This document shows positions 19,100 through 29,711 of a stretch of 64,000 nucleotides of DNA, piece after piece. The stretch comes from Dasania sp. GY-MA-18 (GTDB lineage Bacteria > Pseudomonadota > Gammaproteobacteria > Pseudomonadales > Dasaniaceae), in assembly GCF_024734385.1 (NCBI RefSeq), contig NZ_JANHAP010000003.1:186001-250000 (forward strand), in the 5' to 3' direction. The notes below the pieces were generated by a model. It ran no database searches. It had not been told where the DNA came from and worked only from the letters and a program-made list of their open reading frames with translations. Position 1 is the stretch's first letter. Each line of letters opens with the position of its first letter. A program made the translations under genes and the position numbers.

Positions 19100-21196
19100 A
19101 TGAATGCTAAAACAAAAGGTGCAGCTGCTAAGCTGTCGACAAATCGCACCATACTATTTTTTATAGTGTTGCTGGCCGCAGGCTTGGTGGGGGCGATAAT
19201 TAATGCGTATATCGTTCTTAGGGATGCGGGGCACGATGCGCAGTATCTAGAGCTAACGGGTGAGCTGCGTATATTGTCGCAACAAATCGCCACCAGTTCG
19301 CGGCAGGCGACCGGCGGAGACCCAGAGGCGTTTACCCAGCTAGATAATTCACGAAATAGCTTTAACGATACCTTGCGTGTATTGCTCAATGGTAAGGGCG
19401 ACTTGCCCTCGCCGCAGGCTATGTTAACCGATGAGTTGTCGGCGCTGGGCTCAACCTGGGCGCAGGTTAACACCTCGGCAGAAACCATTGTAAAAAACCG
19501 TGAACGTATACTGTTTTTACATGATGTTGCTAGAACCCTGAACGAATCTATACCCGAGCTGCAAGAAGAGTATAACAACGTTGTTGAAATCCTTACCGAT
19601 AACCGAGCCCCCGCCGACCAAGTGTCTATAGCCCAAAGGCAGTCATGGCTGGCAGAGCGTATCGCGCGTAACGTCGATAAGATGCTACAAGGTGGCGATG
19701 CCGCTAAAGCGGCGGCCGACCAATTTAACTTGGATGCGAGTTTGTTTGGTAGCGTGCTGGATGGCATGCTGAAAGGTAATCGCGTAATGGGTATTACCCG
19801 CGTTACCGATGCCGAGGCTAAAGCCAGCTTAGAGGGTATTAGCCAGCTGTTTGAATTTGTGAGTGGCTCGGTAGATGAAATCTTCCAAGCCTCTCCCGAC
19901 TTGTTAAAAGCGCGTGAAGCTGCCGATAAAATCTTGGTTGATGCGCCGCGCATGATGGAGCAAACCAGTGAGCTAGCTGCCCGCATCGGTCGCTTAGAGG
20001 GCGAGCGCACGGTAACTACTACCACCGCGCTGGTGTTTGTGGGTATCACTATCTTTGCGGTATTTATGATAGGTATACAAAACTTCCGTAATACCCGCGC
20101 CCGCTTGAACGAAACGGCAGATACCAACGAGCGTAACCAGACCGCTATCTTGCGTTTACTGGATGAGCTAGCCGACTTGGCGGACGGTGACTTAACCACC
20201 ACTGCAACGGTATCGGAAGACTTTACTGGCGCCATCGCCGACTCTATCAACTTTACTATCGACCAATTAAGAATACTGGTATCGCAAATAAACGACACCG
20301 CGGTAAAAGTATCGGTGGCGGCAGAAGAAACACAGGGCACTGCACTGCACTTGGCCGAAGCGTCTGAGCATCAGGCGCAAGAAATTGCCGGGGCATCAGC
20401 GGCGGTTAACGAGATGGCGGTGACCATCGACCAGGTATCTTCCAACGCGGCCGAATCAGCCAGCGTTGCGGAGCGCTCGGTTGCCATCGCTAACACCGGT
20501 GCCGAAGTGGTACAAAACACCATACACGGCATGGATAACATCCGTGAGCAGATACAAGAAACCTCTAAGCGTATTAAACGATTGGGTGAATCGTCACAGG
20601 AGATTGGTGACATCGTATCTTTGATCAACGACATCGCCGACCAAACCAACATCCTGGCACTTAACGCTGCCATACAGGCCTCGATGGCGGGTGACGCCGG
20701 TAGGGGCTTCGCGGTTGTTGCGGATGAGGTACAGCGCCTAGCGGAACGTTCATCAGCTGCAACCAAGCAGATTGAGGCGCTGGTAAAAACTATCCAGTCA
20801 GATACCAACGAAGCGGTAATCTCGATGGAACAAACCACCGCCGAGGTGGTGCGAGGTGCGCGCTTAGCACAAGACGCGGGTACTGCACTGGAAGAAATCG
20901 AAACCGTATCGCAGGAACTGGCGGAATTGATTCAAAACATTTCGAACGCGGCGCGCCAACAGGCATCGTCAGCGGGCCACATCTCCAATACCATGAATGT
21001 AATCCAAGAGATTACCTCGCAAACTTCATCAGGTACTACTGCAACCGCGCAATCTATCGGTAACTTGGCCGGCATGGCGAACGAACTGAAAGAATCGGTG
21101 GCGGGTTTCAAACTGCCTGAAGAGGAAGATGTGCTATTGGAAGAAGCGGGTGCTGATATTACCGAAATAGATATGGAACTGGTGGAGGTTGAGTAA
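19100..21196 (+). CDS. pilJ: Type IV pilus chemoreceptor PilJ
   Basis: Methyl-accepting protein of 698 residues. Transmembrane helix 1 is near 18-38 ([20 protein letters not shown]), followed by a large periplasmic sensor with PilJ-type helices to about 305, helix 2 near 310-330 ([18 protein letters not shown]), a linker, and the cytoplasmic signalling domain. The signalling hairpin reads [20 protein letters not shown]; the Q-A-S-M variation from the usual E-A-A-R is typical of PilJ. It is predicted to sense pilus tension or pilin at the pole. GGGAG precedes ATG 19100 at good spacing. Confidence 0.95.
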   Translation: MNAKTKGAAAKLSTNRTILFFIVLLAAGLVGAIINAYIVLRDAGHDAQYLELTGELRILSQQIATSSRQATGGDPEAFTQLDNSRNSFNDTLRVLLNGKGDLPSPQAMLTDELSALGSTWAQVNTSAETIVKNRERILFLHDVARTLNESIPELQEEYNNVVEILTDNRAPADQVSIAQRQSWLAERIARNVDKMLQGGDAAKAAADQFNLDASLFGSVLDGMLKGNRVMGITRVTDAEAKASLEGISQLFEFVSGSVDEIFQASPDLLKAREAADKILVDAPRMMEQTSELAARIGRLEGERTVTTTTALVFVGITIFAVFMIGIQNFRNTRARLNETADTNERNQTAILRLLDELADLADGDLTTTATVSEDFTGAIADSINFTIDQLRILVSQINDTAVKVSVAAEETQGTALHLAEASEHQAQEIAGASAAVNEMAVTIDQVSSNAAESASVAERSVAIANTGAEVVQNTIHGMDNIREQIQETSKRIKRLGESSQEIGDIVSLINDIADQTNILALNAAIQASMAGDAGRGFAVVADEVQRLAERSSAATKQIEALVKTIQSDTNEAVISMEQTTAEVVRGARLAQDAGTALEEIETVSQELAELIQNISNAARQQASSAGHISNTMNVIQEITSQTSSGTTATAQSIGNLAGMANELKESVAGFKLPEEEDVLLEEAGADITEIDMELVEVE

Positions 21197-21242
21197 TTCA
21201 CCATGCTCACCACAGCCTACGATAGCGGCGATGTAAATAGTC

Positions 21243-22106
21243 ATGGCGTCGTGGGCATATGAGCCGCTAGCGCCATTAAGCGATAAGCAATATGAGCAGT
21301 GGCAGGCATTACTAGAGCAGCGCACCGGTATTTGCTTTATGCAACACCGATCTATTTTGCAAGCTGGGTTAGTGTTGCGCATGCGGGAGATAGGCATTAG
21401 TGATTACGATGAATATTTTCAGCAGGTCAGTGCCGTACCTCAAGGAGCCATTGAATGGTCTTTGTTGGTGGATCGCATCTCGGTTAAGGAAACCAGTTTT
21501 TTTAGAGATGCTGATGCCTTTAATGCGGTTAAGCAGTTTTTACTCAACCGCCTTGATGCCCAGCAAAGGCCGCAAGATGATACATTAGAAATTTGGAGTG
21601 TGGGTTGCTCTACAGGTGAGGAGGCTTACTCTCTTGCCATGGTTGCCAGCGACATGGTCGATTATACCCAGGCTAAAATTTTTATAGGGGTGACGGCAAC
21701 CGATATTAGTTCAACCGCATTAAGTTACGCCCGGCGAGGTGCTTATGCGCCGCGCAAGCTAGAGCGCATGCCGGCAGAAACAAAAATTAAATACTTTTCA
21801 GAGCAAGAGGATAAACACTTCCAGGTTGTTCCTAGCCTGAAACAAAAACTATGTTTTACGCAGGGTAATATCCTAGAGCTGGAACAAGCGCCAGCCATAA
21901 AAATGGATATTATTTATTGTCAAAACGTACTGATATATTTTCAGCGTTGGCGTCATAAACAAATACTGGATATGTTTGCCGAACGCTTGAAGCCCGGCGG
22001 TTTGTTAGTCATGGGGGCGGGTGAGGTTACACAGTGGAACCACCCAAAAATGAAACGGTTAGCTGATGAACGCGTATTGGCTTACCTTCATGCTCATGAG
22101 CAATAA
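21243..22106 (+). CDS. pilK: CheR-type receptor methyltransferase PilK
   Basis: SAM-dependent glutamate methyltransferase of 287 residues acting on PilJ. The CheR N-terminal helices include LLEQRTGICF and RISVKETSFFRD. The catalytic domain has IWSVGCSTGEEAYSLAMVA (SAM motif I), IGVTATDISSTALSYARRGAY and IIYCQNVLIYF. It lies between pilJ and chpA as in Pseudomonas. Confidence 0.94.
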   Translation: MASWAYEPLAPLSDKQYEQWQALLEQRTGICFMQHRSILQAGLVLRMREIGISDYDEYFQQVSAVPQGAIEWSLLVDRISVKETSFFRDADAFNAVKQFLLNRLDAQQRPQDDTLEIWSVGCSTGEEAYSLAMVASDMVDYTQAKIFIGVTATDISSTALSYARRGAYAPRKLERMPAETKIKYFSEQEDKHFQVVPSLKQKLCFTQGNILELEQAPAIKMDIIYCQNVLIYFQRWRHKQILDMFAERLKPGGLLVMGAGEVTQWNHPKMKRLADERVLAYLHAHEQ

Positions 22107-22142
22107 GCGCTGATTGAATTGATAAAAAAAGGGCCATAGAGA

Positions 22143-25100
22143 ATGGTTGAGCGTCGAGATTATGTTGCGCTAGATTGGGTAGCTGGAGAGATAGAAGAAA
22201 CTCTCAAACAGGCCGCGCAAGCTTTAGATGCCTATATTGCCAATCGTGATGATGCGACCAAGTTGCGTTTTTGTTTAACACATATCCATCAAGTGTTAGG
22301 CACTTTGCGCATGGTTGAGTTCTTCGGCGCTGCATTACTGGCCGAAGAAATGGAATACGTAGCGGATGCCATTTCCCATAACCGCATACACGAAAGCCAT
22401 ATAGAAGATGCCCTGCAAGTATTGCATGCCGCTATGGTGCAGCTGCCCAAATATTTAGAGCGGGTTAAAGCTTCGCGCCATGGCCTGCCGTCCATTTTAT
22501 TGCCGGTATTAAATGATTTGCGTGCTGTGCGCGGCGAGCAACTGTTATCAGAAACGGTTTTATTTGCCCCCGATATGTCCATGGCCAAAGAAGGTCATGC
22601 CGCAACAGCGCTAAGTATTTCAGGTAAAGAGCTAACCGAGGTTGCACATAAACTAAGGCAAATGTACCAAATTGCTTTATTAGGTTTAATACGCGGCAAA
22701 GATGTTAGGAAAAATTTAAATTACCTAGCAAAAGTTTGTGCGCGCTTAGTAAAAGTTTCAGAAGGGCAATCCTCACAAGCTATATGGCGTGTTTGTATAG
22801 CAGTTTTAGAGGGCTTGCTAAATGGCTCTATAGAGACCAGCGTCTCGGTAAAAATTTTGCTGCGCCAAGTTGATAGGCAAATCAAAAACATTATCGATCA
22901 AGGTGAGCTGGCGGTATTGGCGCCATATCCAGAAGACCTAGTTAAAAACTTGCTTTATTACGTGGCGCGCAGCAAGGCCAACTCCCGTTATATTAAAGAA
23001 ATTAAAAACGATTTTAATTTGGCTGGCTCGCTACTGGGTGAGGGCGATTTAGACGGTGGCGATTTGGCCACGCCCGATAGTGCCGCTATGCACGCGGTAA
23101 TGGTGGCGCTAGCCAATGAGCTCTCCGATATACAGCAGCAAATGCAAGTGGCTGGCACAGATAGTGTGGCGCTAGCAGGTATATTGCCTCTGTTTCGCCG
23201 GGTCTGCGATACCATGGCCATACTGGGCTTGGGTAGTCATCTTAAACAGCTGCATGATTTATACACGCGTTTTGCCAAACAGTTGGCAACCGATATTGAT
23301 AGCCAGGAAATTGCCGAGGTACTGGCAGCGATTACCGCTATCTGCCTAGAACTTAAGCCTGATGAATTAGTTGAACCTGAACAAAAACAAGAGCTGTTTA
23401 ACGATAGCGAAGAGGCTCAGGGCCATTTAGATACGGCTTTTGAATCGGTGCTGCGTGAATCGCGAGTAGGCTTAGAACAGGCTAAAGATGCGGTTATAGA
23501 ATTTGTCGCCACCCAGTGGGATCACAGTTGCTTGGCCGATGTGCCCGCGCAATTACAAAATATTATTGGCAGTTTAGGCATGGTGCCATTAGCCCGTGCC
23601 AGCACAATTTTAAAATCCTGCGAAACCTATGTTAGCCGCGATTTACTGGCCAACAAAAGCGTACCCGATTGGCAGGTGTTAGATACTTTAGCCGATGCGA
23701 TTACCTCGGTAGATTATTATTTAGAGCGTCTAATCGAAGACCCAGAAAGTGACGGCAGTGTTATTTTAGATATGGCGGCCGACAGTGTTGCTGAGCTAGG
23801 CTATCCGGTGGCGGCTGACAGCGTTAGTGCCGATGAGCCACCCCTGTTGGCTGCCGAAGCTGAACCAGCCAGTGTAGAGCCACCGCTGTTAGATGAGCCC
23901 CCAGTGCTCAATGATGAACAGCCTAGTGAGGGTCATAGCGAACAACAAAGTAGCGAGCAGAGTGTTGAACCGCCGATACTTGCCGCAGCAGAAGAATTTA
24001 TTGTAGAGCCACCGACCTTAGAGCCCGAGCCCTCAGCGGCTAGCGATGAGGTAGGTGAACTGTCACCAGAAGATATACCCTTATTAGCCGAGGCCATGGC
24101 TTCTGAGTTTGTCGATCCCGACGAAACCACTATAGATTTTGAAGACGCCGAAGAGCTTAGCGAAAGCCATGCTGCAGCCAGCCCAGAGCCTATTGCCGAC
24201 CTTGAAACCGCAACAGCCGCCGCTGTAGAAGAAGATGAAGATTACGATCCTGAAATTGTAGAGATCTTCATTGAAGAAGCCGGCGAAGTTTTAGAAACCA
24301 TAGCCGAGTACTTACCGCAATGGCAGGCCGACCACAGTAATAGTGACGCAAGAGACACTGTGCGCCGTGCTTTTCATACCTTAAAAGGCAGCGGCCGTAT
24401 GGTGGGGGCCACCGATATAGGTGAGTTAGCCTGGGCTATAGAGAGCCTGCTCAATACCATTATCGATGGCTCATTAAATTTAGAGGGCCAGCACTTAAGC
24501 CTAGCGGCTGAAGTTGCCGACTATGTGCCTACCATGGTTAGCGCTTTTGAAAATCGCCAGCCTATAGAGGGCGCCACGGCACAGGCCTTTATTGCCCGCG
24601 CCGAAGCTTATATTGCCGGTGACGTGCCTGCAGCCGAAGCTGTACAAGCACAGCCTGAAGTAGAAGAAACTTCGCAGCTTGATGATGGTTTGAGTATAGA
24701 AGAGCCAGAGCAACAGCCAGAGGAAGATGCTTTGGCCTTAGAGCTGGCCGATGAAAGCGAAGAGGCCGTTGATAACGAACTGCTGGAGATCTTTGCCGGC
24801 GAAGCTGCTACGCATAGGGAAGTGCTGGATCAATTTATCAGCCATTGCCACGAGCTAGCGGGCCCCGCCGATTTAACCGACGAATTGCAGCGTGCCTTAC
24901 ATACCTTAAAAGGCAGCGCCAATATGGCGGGTATTACCCCAGTGGCGATGATAGTAGGGCCGGTGGAAGGTTTGATAAAAGATTTGCGCGCCATGCAAAT
25001 GAAGGCTGATCACAGCATTGTTGAGCTGTTAGAACAAACCTCTAGCTACATTTCGCAGGGCTCGGCACAGCTTAGTACTAACCCCATGCAAACACTGCCA

Positions 25101-28100
25101 GGCAGTGACGATTTTTTAACGCAGCTAGCAAACATACATCAAGAGCGCTTAGCTGTCGCCGCCGATGCCAACGCCGAAGACAACAGTATTCCGCCGCAGG
25201 CGCTAAATGAATTTTTAACTCTGAGCCTAGACGTAGTAAGCGATGCTGAGCAAAAACTACTGGCTTGGGCTAAAGACGAGCTGGATGAAGGCAAGCAACA
25301 GCAGTTGCTAATACAGTTTTCTCGCATGATAGAGCGTGCTGAAATTATTAATATGCCCGCCTTTGTCGAGCTGGCGCAAGCGATGCAAGTTTTCTATAGG
25401 CAGGCCATAGATGCCGGTGAACAAAGCGAAGCGTTTTGTAACTTGGCAGCACAAGGCAATGACGCCTTAATTGATATGTTAGACCAAATTGCTGGCCATC
25501 AAACGCCAGCTTTTGATGAAGCTTTGTTAGCGGCGATAGAAGACTTTAGCATGTCGGCAGGCAGTCCTATGGCCGAGTCTGAAACCGCAGAGGCCGATGC
25601 TATCGCTAGCAGCGACGTTAGTGAGGCCAGCGATGAGTTCGAGCCTATAGAGCCGCAACTAGAGCAAGCGCCAGAACCTGAGCCTGAATCTGAACCAGAG
25701 TCGCAAACCATAAGCGAATCAGAGCCGCTAGCAGCGCCAGCGGATAGCAGCACTGCCAGCGCCGACGATGATGAAGAGCTGGATGATGAAATCATCGAAA
25801 TCTTTATGGAAGAGGCGGGTGAACTATTAGAGTCACTGGATGAAGCTATACATGCTTGGAGCGAAGATAGAACCAATCGCGCCCACCCCGATGAATTACT
25901 GCGTGTATTACACACCCTTAAAGGCGGCGCGCGTTTAGCGGGTATTAGCAGCATAGGCGATCTCAGTCATAATTTTGAAACGCGTTTGGAAAGCCTAGAT
26001 TTAGATAATTTACAGGCCGATGACGCGCTGATGGCTGAAACCCTAGCCACTCAAGATCAGTTAGTGGTTATGGTTGAAAAGCTTAAGCAGGGTGAAAGTC
26101 TGGTCGGTATAGCCACCGATTTACCTGCGGTAGATGAGCCAGCAGCCCAGCCTGAAGTTAAACCGCTGAGTGAGCCTGTTGCCGAGCAGCGCAATGAATT
26201 TAACCTGCCCTTAGCAGCGGCCAAGCCCGAAAAAACAATCACACCTTTTACCGCTCCTGCAGCCAGCAACGACACGGTAACGCCTCTGCCCGCTGATAGT
26301 AAGCGCGGTCCGCAAGAAGTGGTCAAAGTGTCGGCGCAGTTATTAGAGGAGCTGGTTAACCTTGCGGGTGAAACCTCTATTTCCCGTGGCCGTGCGGAAG
26401 AGCAAATTTCGGAGCTGGTTTTCTCGCTAGACGATATGCAAATCACCGTCGACCGCTTGCAGCAGCAGGTGCGTCGTTTGGATATGGAAACCGAGCAGCA
26501 AATTCTCTATCGCCAAGAGCAGGTAGAGAGTGAAGGCCTAGAGGGGTTCGACCCCTTAGAAATGGACCGCTATTCACAGCTGCAGCAATTATCGCGCTCG
26601 CTGTTAGAGTCCTCATCGGATTTGACCGATATTAAAGGCACGCTGGCCGATAAAGCTCGCGACATGGAAACCTTGTTAGTGCAGCAGTCGCGCATTAATA
26701 CCGAGCTACAAGAAGGTTTGATGCGTTCACGCATGGTGCCCTTCTCACGCATGGTACCCAGGTTGCGCCGTATCGTCAGGCAGGTCAGTGGCGAGCTGGA
26801 TAAAAAAGTCGACTTCCGTTTAGATAATGTCGAAGGTGAATTAGACCGTACCGTGTTAGAGCGTATGGTCGCGCCCTTAGAGCACATGTTACGCAACGCG
26901 GTAGATCACGGCATAGAAAACAAAGAGCAGCGTCAAGCGGCGGGTAAGTCACCGCGCGGCACTGTTGCCCTTAATTTAGCGCGCGAAGGTGGCGAGATCG
27001 TGTTAACTCTCTCCGATGACGGCGCCGGTATCAACTTAGACGCGGTGAAGAAAAAAGCCATAGAGCGCGGTTTAATGGAGCCTGATGCCAGCCTCTCTAA
27101 TCATGAAATTTTGCAATTTATTTTGCAGGCCGGCTTTAGTACAGCTGACAAAGTGACACAAATATCGGGCCGCGGCGTAGGCATGGACGTGGTGCACAGC
27201 GAAATCAAACAGCTGGGCGGTACCATGGACATAGAGTCTATCTACGGCCAAGGCACCCGCTTTATTGTGCGCCTGCCCTTTACCGTATCGGTTAACCGCG
27301 CCTTAATGGTTAACATAGGCGGCGACAACTATGCGATACCGCTAAACACCATAGAGGGTATAGTGCGGGTTAGCCCCTTCGAGCTAGAGGCTTACTATCA
27401 GCCCGATGCCCCGCTATTTGAATATGCCGGCCAATCCTATTTATTGCGCTATATGGGCGCACTGTTAAACCGCGGCGAAAAACCGATTTTGGAAGGCCGC
27501 AGCATGCCCTTACCGGTGATTTTAGTTCGCGGTGCTGACCACTCGGTGGCAATACAAGTTGATCATCTGATGGGCTCGCGCGAAATAGTGGTGAAACCCT
27601 TGGGCCCCCAATTTAGCATGGTGCAAGGCTTGTCGGGTGCCACCGTGTTGGGTGATGGTAATGTGGTTATCATCTTGGATCTGCCTGCCATGATACGCGC
27701 CGATGCCCTGCATGCGCATAGAGATGTATTGATACCGCAAGATGAAAGCCGCTACGAAGAAGATCGCATCACTAAAGTGATGGTAGTGGATGATTCGGTA
27801 ACCGTGCGCAAAGTAACTTCGCGCTTCTTAGAGCGTCAAGGCATGGAGGTAGTGTTAGCAAAAGATGGTATCGACGCCGTCGCGCAGCTTAATGAAATGG
27901 AGCGCATCCCTGATGTGATGCTACTGGATATAGAAATGCCACGCATGGATGGCTTTGAAGTCGCCAGCCGGGTAAGGCACACCAGCCGTTTAAAAGAGCT
28001 ACCCATAATTATGATTACCTCGCGTACTGGTGATAAGCACAGAGAGCGCGCCATGAGCTTAGGGGTTAATCACTACCTGGGTAAGCCTTACCAAGAGACG

Positions 28101-28148
28101 GTGCTACTAGAAACTATACAAGAGCTTACCGGCGCTGTAGCAGGGTGA
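22143..28148 (+). CDS. chpA: Hybrid chemosensory histidine kinase ChpA
   Basis: 2001-residue CheA-type kinase of the pilus chemosensory system. It begins with a FimL-like degenerate phosphotransfer domain whose HxxKG site reads HQVLG at H49. A second degenerate segment lacking histidine lies near 430-540, followed by acidic Pro/Glu-rich linkers. Three canonical Hpt sites follow: H745 (HTLKGSG), H920 (HTLKGSA) and H1257 (HTLKGGA). Then come the dimerisation domain (about 1400-1530), the HATPase (LRNAVDHGIENKEQ near 1581; ISGRGVGMDVV near 1675), a CheW domain, and a C-terminal receiver with VMVVDDSVTVRK and phosphoacceptor D1929. It is shorter than P. aeruginosa ChpA (about 2470 residues) and has fewer canonical Hpt sites. 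It should phosphorylate PilG and PilH. Confidence 0.96.
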   Translation: MVERRDYVALDWVAGEIEETLKQAAQALDAYIANRDDATKLRFCLTHIHQVLGTLRMVEFFGAALLAEEMEYVADAISHNRIHESHIEDALQVLHAAMVQLPKYLERVKASRHGLPSILLPVLNDLRAVRGEQLLSETVLFAPDMSMAKEGHAATALSISGKELTEVAHKLRQMYQIALLGLIRGKDVRKNLNYLAKVCARLVKVSEGQSSQAIWRVCIAVLEGLLNGSIETSVSVKILLRQVDRQIKNIIDQGELAVLAPYPEDLVKNLLYYVARSKANSRYIKEIKNDFNLAGSLLGEGDLDGGDLATPDSAAMHAVMVALANELSDIQQQMQVAGTDSVALAGILPLFRRVCDTMAILGLGSHLKQLHDLYTRFAKQLATDIDSQEIAEVLAAITAICLELKPDELVEPEQKQELFNDSEEAQGHLDTAFESVLRESRVGLEQAKDAVIEFVATQWDHSCLADVPAQLQNIIGSLGMVPLARASTILKSCETYVSRDLLANKSVPDWQVLDTLADAITSVDYYLERLIEDPESDGSVILDMAADSVAELGYPVAADSVSADEPPLLAAEAEPASVEPPLLDEPPVLNDEQPSEGHSEQQSSEQSVEPPILAAAEEFIVEPPTLEPEPSAASDEVGELSPEDIPLLAEAMASEFVDPDETTIDFEDAEELSESHAAASPEPIADLETATAAAVEEDEDYDPEIVEIFIEEAGEVLETIAEYLPQWQADHSNSDARDTVRRAFHTLKGSGRMVGATDIGELAWAIESLLNTIIDGSLNLEGQHLSLAAEVADYVPTMVSAFENRQPIEGATAQAFIARAEAYIAGDVPAAEAVQAQPEVEETSQLDDGLSIEEPEQQPEEDALALELADESEEAVDNELLEIFAGEAATHREVLDQFISHCHELAGPADLTDELQRALHTLKGSANMAGITPVAMIVGPVEGLIKDLRAMQMKADHSIVELLEQTSSYISQGSAQLSTNPMQTLPGSDDFLTQLANIHQERLAVAADANAEDNSIPPQALNEFLTLSLDVVSDAEQKLLAWAKDELDEGKQQQLLIQFSRMIERAEIINMPAFVELAQAMQVFYRQAIDAGEQSEAFCNLAAQGNDALIDMLDQIAGHQTPAFDEALLAAIEDFSMSAGSPMAESETAEADAIASSDVSEASDEFEPIEPQLEQAPEPEPESEPESQTISESEPLAAPADSSTASADDDEELDDEIIEIFMEEAGELLESLDEAIHAWSEDRTNRAHPDELLRVLHTLKGGARLAGISSIGDLSHNFETRLESLDLDNLQADDALMAETLATQDQLVVMVEKLKQGESLVGIATDLPAVDEPAAQPEVKPLSEPVAEQRNEFNLPLAAAKPEKTITPFTAPAASNDTVTPLPADSKRGPQEVVKVSAQLLEELVNLAGETSISRGRAEEQISELVFSLDDMQITVDRLQQQVRRLDMETEQQILYRQEQVESEGLEGFDPLEMDRYSQLQQLSRSLLESSSDLTDIKGTLADKARDMETLLVQQSRINTELQEGLMRSRMVPFSRMVPRLRRIVRQVSGELDKKVDFRLDNVEGELDRTVLERMVAPLEHMLRNAVDHGIENKEQRQAAGKSPRGTVALNLAREGGEIVLTLSDDGAGINLDAVKKKAIERGLMEPDASLSNHEILQFILQAGFSTADKVTQISGRGVGMDVVHSEIKQLGGTMDIESIYGQGTRFIVRLPFTVSVNRALMVNIGGDNYAIPLNTIEGIVRVSPFELEAYYQPDAPLFEYAGQSYLLRYMGALLNRGEKPILEGRSMPLPVILVRGADHSVAIQVDHLMGSREIVVKPLGPQFSMVQGLSGATVLGDGNVVIILDLPAMIRADALHAHRDVLIPQDESRYEEDRITKVMVVDDSVTVRKVTSRFLERQGMEVVLAKDGIDAVAQLNEMERIPDVMLLDIEMPRMDGFEVASRVRHTSRLKELPIIMITSRTGDKHRERAMSLGVNHYLGKPYQETVLLETIQELTGAVAG

Positions 28149-28162
28149 TAGGTTATTAAGCG

Positions 28163-29134
28163 ATGACGGCACATGCCCGGCGGGTGGCGTTGGTAACCGA
28201 CAGTGAGCTGGGCAGGCAGGCGCTAATGGCCTTAGTCGGCGGCTCGCAAAATAGCATTGCGGTGAGCATAGATGTAAGCCTAGGCAGCCAGCCCTTGGTC
28301 GACTATCTTCAGCAGCATCACGATGAACACTTGGATATGTGGCTGCTGGATATTAGCGCGCAGCACGACCAGAGTATTTTGCACATAGTCTGTGATGGTA
28401 GCGACAAGCCCATCTTAGTTAATGACGAGTTACCTACTGCTCAGCATATGCAGCGCTATCAATTGTGGCAAAAGCGCTTATTGGAAAAGGTGGCAGGTCT
28501 CAGTATAGAAAATAATGGCGCTGACAATGTTGGCTTGGCCCCTGCTGTACAGGTTTGGGTGCTGGCCGCCTCATTGGGTGGCCCCGCAATGGTTAAGCGT
28601 TTTTTAAGCAGCCTGCCCAAAGGTTTACCCATAGCCTTTGTATATGTGCAGCATATAGAAGCAGAATTTGATAATTACTTAGCGGGCGGCATGGGGGCCG
28701 AGCAGGGTTACCCCTTGCGCCTGATAAACCGTGAACAAAATTTACGGGCCGGCGAAACGTTGGTCGTTCCAGCCGACGCCCAACTACGATTTTTACCCTT
28801 TGGCGGCGTGATTAAAACGGCCATACCCTGGCAGGGCCCTTACCAGCCTTCAATTGATCAGGTGGTAGCCGAGCTGGGCAAAGAGTATAGGAAAAAACTC
28901 GGCGTGATTATATTTAGCGGCACCTGTAATGACGGCGAAATTGGTTGCCGCGTAGTTAAAGCCTGTGGCGGCAAAGTGTGGGCGCAAAGCCCCGCCACCT
29001 GTGTGAGTGCGGCCATGCCCGAGGCCGCAATGAGCACTGGCTGTGTTAGCTTTCAAGGCAGCCCAGAAGAATTAGCGATGCAATTGGCGCATATTATGGC
29101 GCAGCCCATTGCCCAGCAAGAGGTTAGACGATGA
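28163..29134 (+). CDS. chpB: CheB-type receptor methylesterase ChpB
   Basis: 323 residues. The C-terminal methylesterase domain (about 130-320) keeps the triad: S137 in AASLGGPAM, H164 in VQHIEAEF and D257 in SGTCNDGEIG, with spacing close to that of enteric CheB. The N-terminal 120 residues look like a receiver remnant without the usual acidic pocket, so phosphorylation control is doubtful. It should demethylate PilJ, opposing PilK. The last four bases overlap chpC (ATGA). Confidence 0.92.
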   Translation: MTAHARRVALVTDSELGRQALMALVGGSQNSIAVSIDVSLGSQPLVDYLQQHHDEHLDMWLLDISAQHDQSILHIVCDGSDKPILVNDELPTAQHMQRYQLWQKRLLEKVAGLSIENNGADNVGLAPAVQVWVLAASLGGPAMVKRFLSSLPKGLPIAFVYVQHIEAEFDNYLAGGMGAEQGYPLRLINREQNLRAGETLVVPADAQLRFLPFGGVIKTAIPWQGPYQPSIDQVVAELGKEYRKKLGVIIFSGTCNDGEIGCRVVKACGGKVWAQSPATCVSAAMPEAAMSTGCVSFQGSPEELAMQLAHIMAQPIAQQEVRR

Positions 29135-29601
29135 GTGAACAAGTAGTAACAACAGTAAACGATGAATTAGCCACTCTATTAATACCTATGAATGGTAAGC
29201 AGTTGGTGGTGCCCAATGTCACGGTGGCGGAAATTATCCCCTATATTGAGCCCAGTACCGAGCAAAGTGATTTACCTACTTGGTTTTTAGGCAATATCAA
29301 TTGGCGCGGTATAGAAGTGCCGGTGGTGTCCTTTGAGGCGATTAATGAGGAGCCTTTTGTTAGCCAAAGTGCTAACCGTCGTATTGCCGTACTCAATGCC
29401 TTGGTGGATGGTGAAAAGCTCCCGTTTTGCGGCCTTATCGCCGAAAGTGTGCCGCGCCTAATGCGTATACAGCCCAACGACATAGTTAATGAGGATGTGG
29501 AAACCGGCCCCGCTGAGTTAGGCCATGTGCTGGTGCATGGTGAGCAGGCGGTAATCCCCAATGTGGATTACATACAGGAGCAGGTGCTGGCGCTGCAATA
29601 G
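29131..29601 (+). CDS. chpC: CheW-like protein ChpC
   Basis: 156-residue CheW-domain adaptor, the last gene of the pil-chp operon, starting in an ATGA overlap with chpB. The core has LLIPMNGKQLVVPNVTVAEI, WFLGNINWRGIEVPVVSFE and PFCGLIAESVPRLMRI. It probably links a further receptor to ChpA, as proposed for P. aeruginosa ChpC. Confidence 0.9.
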   Translation: MSEQVVTTVNDELATLLIPMNGKQLVVPNVTVAEIIPYIEPSTEQSDLPTWFLGNINWRGIEVPVVSFEAINEEPFVSQSANRRIAVLNALVDGEKLPFCGLIAESVPRLMRIQPNDIVNEDVETGPAELGHVLVHGEQAVIPNVDYIQEQVLALQ

Positions 29602-29614
29602 CTGAAGGTCTTCA

Positions 29615-29661
29615 CTTTAAACGCAAAAAGCCGAGCCCAGCTCGGTTTTTTGCGTTTAAAG
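29615..29661 (+). terminator. Strong intrinsic terminator after chpC
   Basis: A near-perfect inverted repeat with arms of about 22 nt and the 3-nt centre CCA. The inner stem is AGCCGAGC / GCTCGGTT with one G-T pair, flanked by AAAAA / TTTTT, so it can work as a terminator in both directions. It closes the pil-chp operon. Confidence 0.9.
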
Positions 29662-29711
29662 ACTAGTTAAAAAGCGGTAGGTAAAACCCTGTGAACAGCT
29701 TGGCAAAGGTT

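Noticed and set aside
18823-20340. 505-residue open frame on the - strand
   Set aside because: It lies opposite pilI and pilJ, has no family features, and is a shadow of their codon usage.
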